DNA from: Takakia lepidozioides
Taxonomy: Eukaryota; Streptophyta; Takakiopsida; Takakiales; Takakiaceae
NCBI GenBank assembly: GCA_030704615.1
Contig: CM060732.1
Span: 24,614,001-24,678,000, forward strand
Reading direction: 5' to 3'
DNA length: 64,000 bases
Part shown: positions 31,658 to 43,180 of the stretch, one piece after another
Position numbering within the stretch: position 1 is the first letter of the stretch
Layout: every line of letters starts with the position of its first letter
Notes under the pieces: generated by a model
Told to the model about the DNA's origin: nothing
The model's database searches: none
Seen by the model: only the letters and a program-made list of their open reading frames with translations
Translations under genes and position numbers: made by a program

Positions 31658-33770
31658 CGTTGTCATGGCCGCTCCCCACTCTCGGTAACGGAAGTGCCAA
31701 AATGCGAACCAGTCTTGCAGTGCCCTCATGCTGTCCTCCGATGCCGCTCCAGATGAGTACCACCAGGCACGAATTGTCTGGAACAATGTATTCGCTTCCC
31801 CCATAGTTTTGGCGTCTTTGTACTGTTTGCACAGTTGACGATGCATAGTCTGCATATCTGGCTTGATGTATGTCTTTGTGTGTTTGTCCAGGGATTGTGT
31901 CCAATGGAAAAGACCCGTACGTTCTCTTCCAGGCATTGGCACTTTTGGATCTCCCGTCCCGAACACAATGCGGACAGCGTTGAAGTTAGCTTGAGCACTA
32001 TCGGCCATGAAACCAACGAAATTGGGAGATGGGAGACCATTGGAGGCCATAACACGAACGAGAGCTTCCCACATGAGCTGTTGTGAATCTGTGTCCTCTG
32101 ACTACATGTCACACACTGCGATTGTCATGACCCGCTGGTACATAGGGTCGTAAACATGACATGCCATTGTGGTCCAGTCTTTAACCCTCTTGACATGATC
32201 GAACATAAGGAAGCAGTTGCCAAGATCGCCACCTTCTGCATACGTTTAACCAGGCTGACCCCGCTGCCCTCACCTTTTGTGGACATTTTGAACAAGAACA
32301 CTTTCATGGCTCCTTGTCCCGGGAAAACGCTGTCTTGGATATAGTCGTACATGCTCCTTTTCTTCAAATCCATAATATTGTCCATATAACCTCGGCTCCC
32401 AGAGCCCATTCTTAAAGCGTGATTCCTAATGTTTGGAGAAGTCAAAGTTGAGAAATGGTCCATAACAGTGTCCAAAGCTGGTCCCTCCAGTATTCCTCCA
32501 ACCGAATTTGATGCACACAGAATACGACTTTTCAGAAAGGACTTGCTCGCCCCCATGGCAATTGCAGATGTGGTTCCAGTTGGATTGGTATCCAAATCTT
32601 GCCTTATCAGACGCGAGACTGTGTCAACGCTCTCCCTATAATCCCCCTTGGACACAGGGTGGTTGTGAAAACCGAAATGGACACAGGCTCTAGTCAGGGT
32701 TTTGAATCGATGCACCACATAATACATTCTGGCGCCACACAAAGCAAGGCAGCAAGGTGGTGCCCTACAGAACTTGCACACAAAAGTGTTACTGTATGGT
32801 GGTGTCACCCCAGGCTTGAATGGATTCTCACTGACACCATCCCATTCGCTTTGGTTTTGCACACCTGACAATGCGAAGTGTTTGCATTTCATGTTCTCGC
32901 ATTTCAGGTGCCCATTACAGACTGTTCGCCTGAATATGAGTTTGTCGTTGTTGTGAATATTGGAGGTTTTTGTGCGGCACCAAGGGTGCCCATCGTGCTT
33001 TTTGTCCATTCCTTCCAGGAGACTGGAAATGCCCCCCACACAACCAGGAGGAGGCAGCTCGAAAACAGTATTACTATCAAAAGATTCCGGCAAGAATGCC
33101 ACCCTCTAAATATTGAAAGTGCTCCAGTCTATCCCCCTCAACTAACTCTTGAATCCTGCCATCCCACCCATGGCTTTCAGTTTAGGAATGATACTGGTGA
33201 TCTCCTCCACATCTGCTTCTACATGTGGACATGGCTGATCCACGGGCGGTATTGCACATGTATCATCGGAGGATGAGTCCGAAAGCTCAACCACAGTGTT
33301 AACGCTACTCGTCTCCTTCTTGATACCTACGGGTGTTTTCTCCTGGGCCACTGATGCTGCCGTGCCAGGAGTTACGAACGATCCTGCAGACTGTCTCAGA
33401 GGAGCACTAAGCACCATGTATCTGCCTGGAGGCACTCTCCATTGTGTGGTTGGGCAGTATGCGAAGGTTTCTGGAACGCGTACTTGACCAGTTTTCCATT
33501 AGCATCGTACACTTCCCTCTGAACGAATAGACTTCCATTTTCCAACCAAAACTGCGTTGCGAGGACGAGTTCATGCACCACCGCAAAACCATCATCTTCC
33601 ACCTCATAAGAAAATGGCACAGGGTGGTCCTCACTGAAGAAGTCCGCGTCAAGGGAGCCCATGGCCTGGGAGGCCATATGTCGATGTTGCTTCAGAAAGT
33701 AGAGTTCACAGTCCGATGGTGCTTCTGAATGCAGGTTGTGTGGGAGCGGAGTTTTTGGCGTCCTCACACA
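31658..33770 (-). pseudogene. SWIM/Mutator-type transposase, N-terminal and DDE part
   Basis: Minus-strand frames in order: 33,770-33,396 and 33,435-33,142 (one-base break near 33,432; the second has an acidic run ELSDSSSDDT), 33,102-32,125 (putative zinc finger with C-x5-C near CNGHLKC and an HFGFHNHP motif, like the WRKY/GCM1-type finger of Mutator transposases), and 32,101-31,658 (DDE-like core: VMTIAVCDM before and GFMADSAQANFNAV after an in-frame TAG at 32,102-32,104). The exon ends at a GTGAGT donor. The 5' part is cut at 33,771 by the gypsy insertion; its remainder should lie beyond 40,733. Confidence 0.6.
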
Positions 33771-33775
33771 CAATT
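33771..33775. repeat. Left target-site duplication of the gypsy element (CAATT)
   Basis: CAATT here equals 40,729-40,733 on the other side of the element. Five-bp duplications are typical of Ty3/gypsy integrases. Confidence 0.85.
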
Positions 33776-34501
33776 TGTCGCGGCCCTTTGCCTTGAGGGC
33801 AGGGGGTCGGGACACATGAGGGGCTGCCCCTGTGGTGGGGGCAGCGACAGCGATAGGTATGGGGGGCTGAAGCACCCTTGAGTGCCCAAGGCACTCAGGG
33901 AAGCGGAGGCGCTCACTAGGTGGAGCCCCGCACACCGGGTTGCGGTGGGGGTGGCTCCACAAGGGGTGGTGGTAGCTTAGTGGGACTTAGTGGGGGTGGC
34001 ATAGGACTCACCATGGGGGCGGAGACCTCGTGGTGGGAGTCGTGGGGAGTCTTGGGACTCATCACGGTCCATAGGGGCCGTGGTGAGCGGGCCAAGACTC
34101 ACCGCGACTCACCACCGGGAATCGAGGGTCTTCGTGGTGGTTTGCCATAAAATGGCATGGCTGGTTGTGAAACCCCCGCGGACAGCTACAGAAGTATATA
34201 TAGGGAGTAGTAACCCCGAGAACGGTGCAAGCCCGTTGGTGACCAAAAACTAGTGAGTAAGCGAGCGAGCCGGAAAGCGACCAAAGAGTGGGGAGCTGTT
34301 CCGGACTGCCATCTACCAAAGGGAATTCCGCTAGGCCCAAATAGGTGGAGGGTCTTTCGGGAGAGCGAAGGGGGACCGTTATGTCCCGGTGAGCAGCCAA
34401 AGCTCCAAGTTGGCCCGGCGGCCGGTTGGGAGTCAGGCGCGCGCATCAAAGCGAGTAACTATGACTTGAGGGGGGAGCTTACTGAAGTGAGGTGCGCGAC
34501 A
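33776..34501 (+). repeat. 5' LTR of the chromovirus
   Basis: Begins TGTCGCGG and ends GCGCGACA, 726 bp. A TATA-like TATATATAGGG at 34,195-34,205 is the likely promoter. Open frames on its minus strand are shadows in GC-rich sequence. Confidence 0.92.
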
Positions 34502-34503
34502 CT

Positions 34504-34515
34504 TGGTATCAGAGC
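34504..34515 (+). other. Primer-binding site (initiator Met tRNA)
   Basis: TGGTATCAGAGC, two bases after the LTR end, is complementary to the 3' end of plant initiator methionine tRNA, the usual primer for plant gypsy elements. Confidence 0.85.
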
Positions 34516-34556
34516 CTAGAGTTCAGTACGCGATCGTCCTTGGGATTGGCCTCATC

Positions 34557-35635
34557 ATGGGGTCGGGCAAGCCGAAGCGAAAGCGGAACGGCCCAAAAGA
34601 TGATGATCCCGGTGAGCCCGATGGGGCAGCGTGTCACCGAGGCGGCCGTTTGAGGAAGCGATGCATGTTTCCAAAAACGAGGCCGCCCAAGAGCGGGAGG
34701 AATCCGAGGAGTCGGAGCCCGAGGAATCCTTGAGAGCCCCGACAAACCAAGAGATGCCTCCCATGCCGGCAGCCTTTTGGGAAGGGTTGTTGGCGCAGTT
34801 TGGCGGGACGTTGAAAGACGTGTTGAAGGCGGCTAATGCCACTTCCGCTAAGGCAAAGTTTAAGGTGAAGCCTAAGGAACCTGGCACCTTCGAGGGCGTC
34901 CGAAATCGGAAGGCACTCAACACCTGGCTCTTGGAGCTAGAGCAGTACTTCCGGGCGGCCAAGTTGAGTGACGAGGATCGGGTGGAAGTGGCTCCCACCT
35001 ATTTGAGGGGCTATGCTCAACAATGGTGGCAGAAACGCCTTCACGACCGAGGTCCAAGCCCGGAAACCTTGAACTGGAGTGGGTTCAAGGATTTGATGAA
35101 GAGACAGTTTGTGCCCCTCAACGCGTCCTGGCTCGCTCGGGACAAGATGAGGAATTTGAAGCAAACAGATGACATTCGGGGATATGTCCAGGCTTTCAAT
35201 GTGCTGTTGCTCGAAGTCGCGGACATGGCAGAACCAGAAATGGTCTTCAACTTTGTGGCGGGACTGGCCCCATGGGCCAGGCGGAAGTTGGAGGAGAAGC
35301 CACCCAAGACTTTGAACGAGGCTATTGAGAGGGCTGAATGTTTCTCAGATGTTCCTAGGGGTGAAAGACAAGGTCGTACGGAGCTGAACCACAAGAAGAT
35401 TCGGCAGGGAAGGTGACTCCTTCCGACCGGAAAAGAAGTGGGATAGGCCACGCGGCGAAAATGGCACGTGGAAATCGAAGGAGGGCCTTCACACGTCAAG
35501 GCGGCACCCGGTGCTTCGAAAGGAAAAGCGGGTGGAGCGGCTTATGGCGGACAGAAGGCGACCTTTGATGGAGTGTGTTTCAATTGCGGGGAGCCCGGGC
35601 ACATGGCCAAGAAGTGCACGAAGCCCGGCAATTGA
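34557..35635 (+). pseudogene. Chromovirus gag
   Basis: The main open frame is 34,631-35,416; an upstream ATG at 34,557 in another frame may be the true start, with a break between. The capsid-like domain is visible (LNTWLLELEQYF, YAQQWWQKRL). After 35,400 the frame is broken twice, and the nucleocapsid zinc knuckle [14 protein letters not shown] lies at about 35,577-35,620, ending with TGA at 35,633-35,635. The breaks are one-base events. Confidence 0.8.
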
Positions 35636-35637
35636 AC

Positions 35638-38600
35638 ATGACTCGGGCGACCACGGAGCTGTCGGAAGATACCATCAGTCGCTTGGTGGAAGCGGTGGTC
35701 GCCAGGACTTGCAAGGTAGGCAAATTTTCTTGTGAGTTGTATCAGGAAACTGGCGCCTTACGAAAAGGGAGTCAGTTATTGTTCGTGGATGGGATAATAT
35801 CCGGAACTAATGTGTCGTTGTTGGTGGACACAGGAGCGTCGCACTCCTTCATGACATCGGCAACGGCACAAAAGCTGGGACTCCCGACAAGTGACGTGGG
35901 GGCCTCTATTGAGGTGCGTTCTGCCAAAGGAGAACCACAGTTGGCGATTGATGTTCCTCTTCAACTGGGGAGTTGGGAGGGACGTGAGAACTTCACCATC
36001 TGCGAGATCGATGGAGTGGATCTCATTTTGGGGATGACCTTTTTGAGCAAATCCGGAGCGGTCATAGATGGCCGCAAGAGAGTAGTCACGCTGCCATGTG
36101 GGAATGGTGGCGAGGTTTTACGAGTGTCAGAAACGCCCAAATCCGTGGGAGGGCGAATAAACCTTCTGTCAGCAAAGGAGTGGGCCGTAGAGGAGGCACA
36201 CGAGCCCCAGTTTTTGCTTTACATTAGAGAAGTGAAAGGAGAAGGCGATGGGGAGCCGAGCCCAGATTGGATCAAGGGGATTTTGGAGAAATACCAGGAT
36301 GTGATGCCGGAGGATTTACCAAGCGGCTTGCCACCGCGAAGAGGAGTTGACCACAAGATTGAGGTGATACCGGGATCGGAACCGCCTGCCAAGGCGCCCT
36401 ACCGGTTGAGCCACAGAGAGTTGGTCGAGCTGAAGACTCAGCTCAAGGATCTAATGTCAAAGGGGTACATCCGGCCGAGTAAGTCACCTTACGGAGCCCC
36501 GGTGCTATTTGCAGACAAGAAGGATGGGACGCTGCGGATGTGTGTCGATTACAGGGCTCTGAATAAGGTGACTATCAAAAACCGGTACCCTTTGCCAAGG
36601 ATCGACGACCTCTTCGATCGGTTGGCAGGAGCGAAGTATTTCAGCCGGATCGACTTGCGCTCCGGCTATCACCAAATTCGGGTGGCGGAAGGAGATGAGG
36701 AGAAGACCGCGTGCAGGACAAGGTATGGTTCATATGAGTTCTTGGTGATGCCTTTTGGGCTCACCAATGCACCAGCGACATTTAGCACGCTGATGAACAG
36801 CCTTTTCCAGGAGTGGTTGGATGACTTTGTGATCGTGTACATCGACGACATCTTGGTGTACTCGAAAACAAAGGAGGAGCACCTGGAGCACCTCAAAAGG
36901 GTGTTCCAAAATTGCGGGAAGGGAAGCTGTATGCCAAAGCTTCAAAGTGCGAATTCCGGGTCACAAAAGTGGAGTTCATGGGGCATGTGATTACACAGGA
37001 TGGGATCAAAATGGATGACAGAAAGGTGAGGGCGATCTTGGACTGGGAGCCTCCGACTTCGGTCCCGGGAGTGCGATCCTTCCTAGGACTCGCCTCCTAT
37101 TACCGGAAGTATGTGAGAAATTTCGCCAAGATCGCGGGGCCGCTGTCGGACCTTCTGTGTAAATCCAAAGTCTGGGTATGGAACACCTTTTGTGGCCAAG
37201 CTTTTGCTGAATTGAAGCAGCGGATGGCGGAAGCTCCAGTCTTGAAAATCCCGGAGTTCGATCGTCCATTTGAGATTCATACAGATGCGTCGGACTTCGC
37301 GATTGGGGGTGTACTTATGCAAGATGGACGTCCAGTGGCTTACGAAAGTAAGAAACTGAATGAAGTGGAGCGACGGTGGCCGACGCACGAAAAAGAGATG
37401 AAGGCGGTGGTGCATTGCCTTGAGCTTTGGCGCCACTATGTTGGTTCCAACCCAGTGAAGGTGTTCACGGACAATGTCACAGTGAAGTATTTTGCCACGC
37501 AGCCCAAGTTGTCCCAAAACAACTTAGGTGGCAAGATACTTTGGCGGTGTTCGACGTGGATATCCAGTACAAACCGGGACGGGACAATGTGGTGGCCGAT
37601 GCTTTAAGTAGAAAGCAGCAGCTCTTGTTGGTGTACAAGGGCGAGACGGCGCTCCAAAGGAAGATCCGGAAGGCTTGCCGGAAGGATGAGCTGGCAAAGT
37701 CCGTGATGCAGGACTTGAGAATGGGGGTCAAATCGCAGTTCCACTTGCAAAATGGACTGCTCCGGTATAAGCAAAAGCGTCTCTACGTGCCGAAGGGAGG
37801 GATCAGAGATAGCCTCTTGAGAGAATGTCATGATAGCCCGCTTGCGGGCCACGGCGGAGCCAAGCGCACTGCGGCACTCTTGAAGAAAGAGTATTTCTGG
37901 CCCAAACTGAGGGAGGAGGCAGAGGAGTATGTCAAGACATGCACCACATGCCAACAAAACCGGAGCGAGTACAAAAAGCAAGCGGGGCTGTTACAACCCT
38001 TGCCGATTCCAGAGGGGACTTGGAAAGCGTCTCGATGGATTTCATGACTGCTATGCCGCTGTCAAAAGGATTCGATGCAATCATGGTGGTGGTGGATAGG
38101 TTCAGTAAAATGGGCCATTTCATCCCCACCAAGGAGACGGCAACGGCGCAGGAGACAGGGCGACTTTACTTCGCCCACGTCTTAAAGCATCATGGAGTCC
38201 CGAAGGATATTGTCTCGGACCGCGATCCAAAGTTTACGAGTAAATTTTGGAGGACACTTTGGAAGAAGATGGGGACGAGGCTGAAGATGAGCACCGCCTT
38301 CCGACCTACGACGGACGGCCAAACGGAAAGAGTGAATTCCGTAGTGAAGCAATTCTTGCGGAATTACGTGTCGGCAGACCAATCAGACTGGATGGAACAC
38401 TTAGACGCGGCAGAGTTCTGTTATAATAACACAGAACACTCCGCAACGGGAGTTTCCCCTTTTGTATTGGTCTATGGAAAAGCACCTCTGGTGCCGACAA
38501 GTTGGGCCGCCCAGGACGTTGAGGAACCAGCAGTAGCGGCGGTACTGGAAGAACGCGAGCGTTTGTTGAAGCTCGCAAAGTACAATATTGCCAAAGCTAG

Positions 38601-39102
38601 GAAACGGTATGAAAGGCAGGCGAATCGGAAGCGGAGGGAAGTGAAGTTTGAGGCAGGCACAGAGGTCTGGTTGAACATCAAGAATTTCCGACTACCTCCG
38701 GAAGTGAGTCCGAAGTTCGTACCTCCGTATGCGGGACCCTTTCGCATTCGGAAGGTTATGAATGAGGATGTGTATGAATTGGAGCTGCCGGCAAACAGCA
38801 AGGTGCACCCAGTATTCCATGTCTCCCTTTTGAAGCCCTACTTCAAAGATGAAGCGCGTCCGAATCGGCATCAAGTGTTGCGTCCGCCACCTATGCTGTT
38901 GGATCATGAAAATGAACCTGAGTACGAGGTGGAGGCAATACTTAAGTCGAGGAAGTTCAGGAACCGAGAAACGGAGTATCTCGTCAAATGGAAGGGCTAT
39001 CATCATGTGGAGGCATCTTGGGTGCGTGCCTCAGAAATGGGAAACGCATCCGAGGCGGTTGCAGCTTTCGAAGGGCGACCTCAAAAGCGGAAGAAGCGTT
39101 GA
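35638..39102 (+). pseudogene. Chromovirus pol: protease, RT, RNase H, integrase, chromodomain
   Basis: ATG 35,638 follows the gag stop by two bases and lies in the -1 frame. Aspartic protease [12 protein letters not shown] is at about 35,818. RT shows [11 protein letters not shown], the DLRSGYHQI block and the catalytic YIDD at about 36,838. A frame break follows near 36,910, then RNase H (HTDASDFAIGGVL, RWPTHEKEM, FTDN). A second break near 37,525 precedes an HHCC finger (about 37,829-37,960), and a third near 38,020 precedes the integrase core, with Asp in VSMDFM, Asp in SDRDPKF and Glu in DGQTERVN. The C-terminus is a chromodomain (EYEVEAILKSRK, YLVKWKGY, SWVRASE) ending at 39,102. All domains are present; only the three one-base breaks stop it being intact. 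Confidence 0.92.
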
Positions 39103-40005
39103 TGGGGACATCAACCTTGGAGCGTGGGGGAGGAAATGCATGCTTAGCCCGGTTAGCTAGCTCAGGAATCCGATTGCAAAAACTTGTATTATACAAAATT
39201 TGTTATAAAGGAAATGGGTTCCAAAGATTGTGCGTCCTATTGTGTTTGGAATGGTGATGCATGGTGTGGTTGGCTAGTGTGTAGAATGCATGCTAGCTTA
39301 CAAAAGTGGGAGAGGTAAATTGGGTTAATCGTGTGTTTGCGCAGTGCCGAAATCGGGTGACTCCCATCCAAGGGGCAAGGAAACTTGCGCCTTCTTTGGG
39401 AGTTCACGTGCTAGTGCGCACCTGGCGCGTGCGCGTACTATAACTGCGCTACCGAGGGGGTTGCCTTGTAGTGCGGGCTAACGCGGAAGCTACGTGCTTC
39501 CGTTCACGTACTATAATCGTGTAGCCTCGGGACGAAGTCGTAGTGCGGCTTCGACGTGTTCCCGTACCTCAGGCCAGCATTCCAAGGCGGACCCAATTGT
39601 AGTGATTGGGGCGCACGGTTGGTTCAAGGTTATCTTCCTAGTCAAAGAGGGTTCCAGGTGAACCCTTGCTCAAGGTGATGCCAAAAGCGGCATCATGAGC
39701 GATCGCAAGCAATGTTGTTGCAGTAAGGCGATTCGATCCTCGGGGAGGATCGTTCCTTGGCCTTGAAGTAGGCCAAGAAGAGTGCACTGGGAGGAGCTGG
39801 AGAGGCTCCACCCTTGGCCGGGACTTGGAGGAAGTCGGCCGAACTAGCTAGTGGAGAGTAGAGTCAAGTGTGGGGTTTGGTTCTTTGCCATGGGACGCCA
39901 TGGTACGAAACAAACTCCTTGATGTGGGACGCCACAACTTGGATGTTCGTTTCTACAAAATGGACAAGTCGATGAGGACATCGACTCCCTGTTGGTAGGG
40001 GTGTG
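39103..40005 (+). other. Long 3' untranslated region of the chromovirus
   Basis: About 900 bp between the pol stop and the 3' LTR hold no ORF of note. A purine-rich GCGTGGGGGAGGAAATG lies just after the stop (39,122), and the short G-rich run GGTAGGGGTGTG immediately before the 3' LTR is the likely polypurine tract, although it is poor. Confidence 0.55.
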
Positions 40006-40728
40006 TGTCGCGGCCCTTGCCTTGAGGGCAGGGGGTCGGGACACATGAGGGGCTGCCCCTGTGGTGGGGGCAGCGACAGCGATAGGTATGGGGGGCTGAA
40101 GCACCCTTGAGTGCCCAAGGCACTCAGGAAGCGGAGGCGCTCACTAGGTGGAGCCCCGCACACCGGGTTGCGGTGGGGGTGGCTCCACAAGGGGTGGTGG
40201 TAGCTTAGTGGGACTTAGTGGGGGTGGCATAGGACTCACCATGGGGGCGGAGACCTCGTGGTGGGAGTCGTGGGGAGTCTTGGGACTCATCACGGTCCAT
40301 AGGGGCCGTGGTGAGCGGGCCAAGACTCACCGCGACTCACCACCGGGAATCGAGGGTCTTCGTGGTGGTTCGCCATAAAATGGCATGGCTGGTTGTGAAA
40401 CCCCCGCGGACAGCTACAGAAGTATATATAGGGAGTAGTAACCCGAGAACGGTGCAAGCCCGTTGGTGACCAAAAACTAGTGAGTAAGCGAGCGAGCCGG
40501 AAAGCGACCAAAGAGTGGGGAGCTGTTCCGGACTGCCATCTACCAAAGGGAATTCCGCTAGGCCCAAATAGGTGGAGGGTCTTTCGGGAGAGCGAAGGGG
40601 GACCGTTATGTCCCGGTGAGCAGCCGAAGCTCCAAGTTGGCCCGGCGGCCGGTTGGGAGTCAGGCGCGCGCATCAAAGCGAGTAACTATGACTTGAGGGG
40701 GGAGCTTACCGAAGTGAGGTGCGCGACA
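40006..40728 (+). repeat. 3' LTR of the chromovirus
   Basis: 723 bp, near-identical to the 5' LTR. It is followed by CAATT (40,729-40,733), the right target-site duplication. Confidence 0.92.
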
Positions 40729-40733
40729 CAATT

Positions 40734-41289
40734 GCAAGTATCGCTCCGGCTTGCAGATCTCCTAATCCTAGAATCCAACTATTTTTTCACAAGTGCCCCA
40801 CCAGTGCATTAGTTGACAGATGACTGACAGAGCCGCCATTTGGTTGTCATGTCAGAGAGTCCAGAAGAGATGCCCATTTCCATTTAATTTTAACGGCACC
40901 TGCACCGCTGTACAACTGTACATTCTTCACATTCCTCTGGAACATCCCAGAAGATATTACCCAATAATGAACTTTTTCAGATGAGAGGTGATTAGACCCC
41001 AACGAATTTTGGATGGATGAGGATCCAATGATCTCCGCCGATATACAGAACGGTGATATGGACACGTGTTCGCCATGCATGTGGAACGAGTTAGTGGCGC
41101 ACTGAACGTTGCAAGCGAACATCTTGGCGTTGAAGGCCTTGCGATGAACTCCGATAGTCCTCTTTTTTCCCTCTTCTCCTTATTGTCTTTGCAAACCCTG
41201 GAGTGTGCAGAGACGGTGACCCCATTCCGAGGGAGAAGCAAGCGCGTCGAAGAACACTTTATTTCACATCAAACAAGCAAAGGGCACGC
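40734..41289 (-). other. Flank expected to carry the 5' part of the interrupted transposase gene
   Basis: The transposase frame cut at 33,771 should resume here on the minus strand. I see open minus frames (41,122-40,847 and 41,241-40,957) but no motif that proves continuity, and short flanking stretches hit stops. This may be intron, promoter or element edge. Confidence 0.3.
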
Positions 41290-43180
41290 GCTAAGGAGAG
41301 GATGAGAAAGGGAGACGGGAACTTAGAATGGAAGAGAAACCTCCGGCGTAGAGGAAGACGAAGGGCAAAACAAGATTCTGCAACCCACAGTGTGGAGAGG
41401 AAGGTCTTGAAGTGATCCCGGAGGCGACGATGAGCAACCTCCAATAGAAGGGGGGGGAGGACGAGGAAGTGAGCTGGGCTCGGGAGAAAGCACTGCGAGT
41501 GGAGAAACCAGGTCTTCAAAGAGCAGGGAGAACAAACGGATGCGGAAACGCTGCCGTTGCCCTTGTTTCGCACAAACCGGGACTCATTGGAAGCATGCTA
41601 CCTCCAGACCCCATGGAAAAATTGAATGCGTCAGGAGCATTATCAAGTGCAAAGAAGAATCCGGAGGTGGCTATGAAACTCTCTTTCTCTCTCTGTTTCT
41701 GTCTGGTTCGCTAAGCATTGAGGTCGACATCAACCTTGCGTCAACGCAAGGTTGAAGTCGACCTCCTAAGTGTATATGTTGGGCATCAAAACAGTGCAGA
41801 TGCTGCACTACAATCAAGCCTAGCCAGACATGGATGCTTGCGACGCATCATCAATTGCAAAGAAGAAAGAAGAGAGACAAAAATCCCTTTTCCTGTAGAT
41901 ATTTTGTTGTTGAACCCGATCCGAGAGCTCGCAATCAACCTTGCGTCAACGCAGGTTGATGCCGACCTCTATAGTGTATGTTTAGAACTTCTGGTGAAAA
42001 CGAAACGAACAGATGCCGCAAGGAATCAACCTTGCGTTGATGCAAGGCTGGTTTTGATGCCTTTTTTGTTCAACGAAGCGTCCGAACTCTACTACCCTGG
42101 ACTGTAAGGTAGGGACAGTTGATTATTTGAAGCTCCCAAAAGAACCCTGCGTCAACGCAAAGCAATTTTTGGGTTTCAAAAAGTCTTCCTTTATGCTAAA
42201 CTACATCCCCATCAATCAACCTTGCGTCAAAGCAAGGTTGATCCATCGGAGCTCAATCTGTCACTCACAGAGTATTCATTGTGTGCAGAGGAAAAGAAAA
42301 AGGAAATCCGAGGGAGAAGATTTGGCCGCGTCAGAAGGTGAAGGTGAGGAAGAAGACTCATTGGATGGACACTATGAAGACAAGGCCGAGGAGGAGAATA
42401 AGGGTGGGGCAAAAGTGAACTCGTCGAAGGTGATTCTGTCGGGACGGTTCCTGGCGGAAACCTGGTCATTCCGCTGTGCAGGATTGATCTCATGGCCGCT
42501 GTTCGACCTGGCTATTGAGGAATGATATAACGAAGTTGAAGGAACGACTTTGTTCACGGCTTGTCAAGGGATCAGCAGTGTTTCTACGTATACCACTATG
42601 ACCACGAGGAGAGGGAGAGAGGAGTTGTCTTGTCACAGAGACAGGGAGTTCGAGTTTAAGCTGTCCAAAAAGGCCTCCACAAAAGCATTCATGGGAAAGA
42701 TGTTTTTTGTCTGGGATGGGAACCACAGATGCTTGCCTGGATGGATTACATTTCAAGCTTGCACTCGGACGACATCGAATGGCACTGGAGCGTGGTTTCC
42801 ATGGTTCTCGATCACAAAGGACGTGTCACGCAGCTCTTGACAGCCATGCACGACATAAACAAGTAAGTTTCCAACTTTGTGTTGTTCCGCGTTTCGACAA
42901 TTTGAAATCATCTTATGAGTTGAAGGTTTTTCCACGTCCAATGAAACATCTCATGTGACAACCAATCTGTGCCACACTCTATTCCGCATCCAGAAGGTAG
43001 GGCTGATGCCACTGGAGTCATTCATGAACGTGCTCAGTCCTCAGCAGATGAAGAGGTGTGCTGAGAAGAAGACAAGCACATGGTAACAGCTTGACAAGGG
43101 AGGTTTTTCTTGACTACATGTACACTGTAAGCTTCTTGACACCGTGTTGCTTGTTATTACTGCAAATTTTTGTCAAGAAA
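41290..43180 (+). pseudogene. DGNHR-motif gene, right copy, cut by the assembly gap
   Basis: Paralogue of the 25.8-28.6 kb gene on the opposite strand. A possible 5' exon ends near 41,670 (GSMLPPDP... then donor GTGGCT, compare SMLGPDDL in the left copy). The basic exon starts at 42,289 (RKRKRKSEGED) and contains NLVIPLCRIDLMAAVRP after a frame break near 42,450. MFFVWDGNHR is at 42,700-42,729, followed after another one-base break by MLAWMDYISSLH and LLTAMHDIN to the donor at 42,863. The next exon has CHTLFRIQKVGLMPLESF from 42,970 and YMYT before a GTAAGC donor near 43,129. Splice positions match the left copy. At least four breaks make it non-functional as assembled. Confidence 0.55.
41720..42242. 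repeat. Five GTYRAC-centred palindromes, right set
   Basis: Positions: 41,720-41,765 (46 bp, arms differ at one position, with outer GTCGAC arms), 41,934-41,960 (one base lost in the right arm), 42,025-42,050 (decayed), 42,145-42,163 (decayed), 42,215-42,242 (one mismatch). Core AACCTTGCGTC-AACGCAAGGTT. All precede the exon that starts at 42,289, in the region corresponding to the palindrome-bearing introns of the left copy. Confidence 0.72.

Larger units (their letters stand above)
33776..40728 (+). mobile_element. Full-length Ty3/gypsy chromovirus
   Basis: LTRs 33,776-34,501 and 40,006-40,728, a PBS at 34,504, gag, pol with protease-RT-RNase H-integrase and a terminal chromodomain, and a 5-bp target duplication. 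The LTRs differ by three transitions and three one-base indels that I could find, so the insertion is young. The chromodomain class targets heterochromatin (family knowledge), consistent with the neighbouring satellite. It is inserted in the transposase gene on the opposite strand. Confidence 0.95.

Noticed and set aside
33902-34450. Open frames on both strands in the LTRs (also 39,844-40,676)
   Set aside because: They lie wholly or mainly in LTR sequence, occur in both LTRs and are broken by the same indels; GC-rich chance frames.
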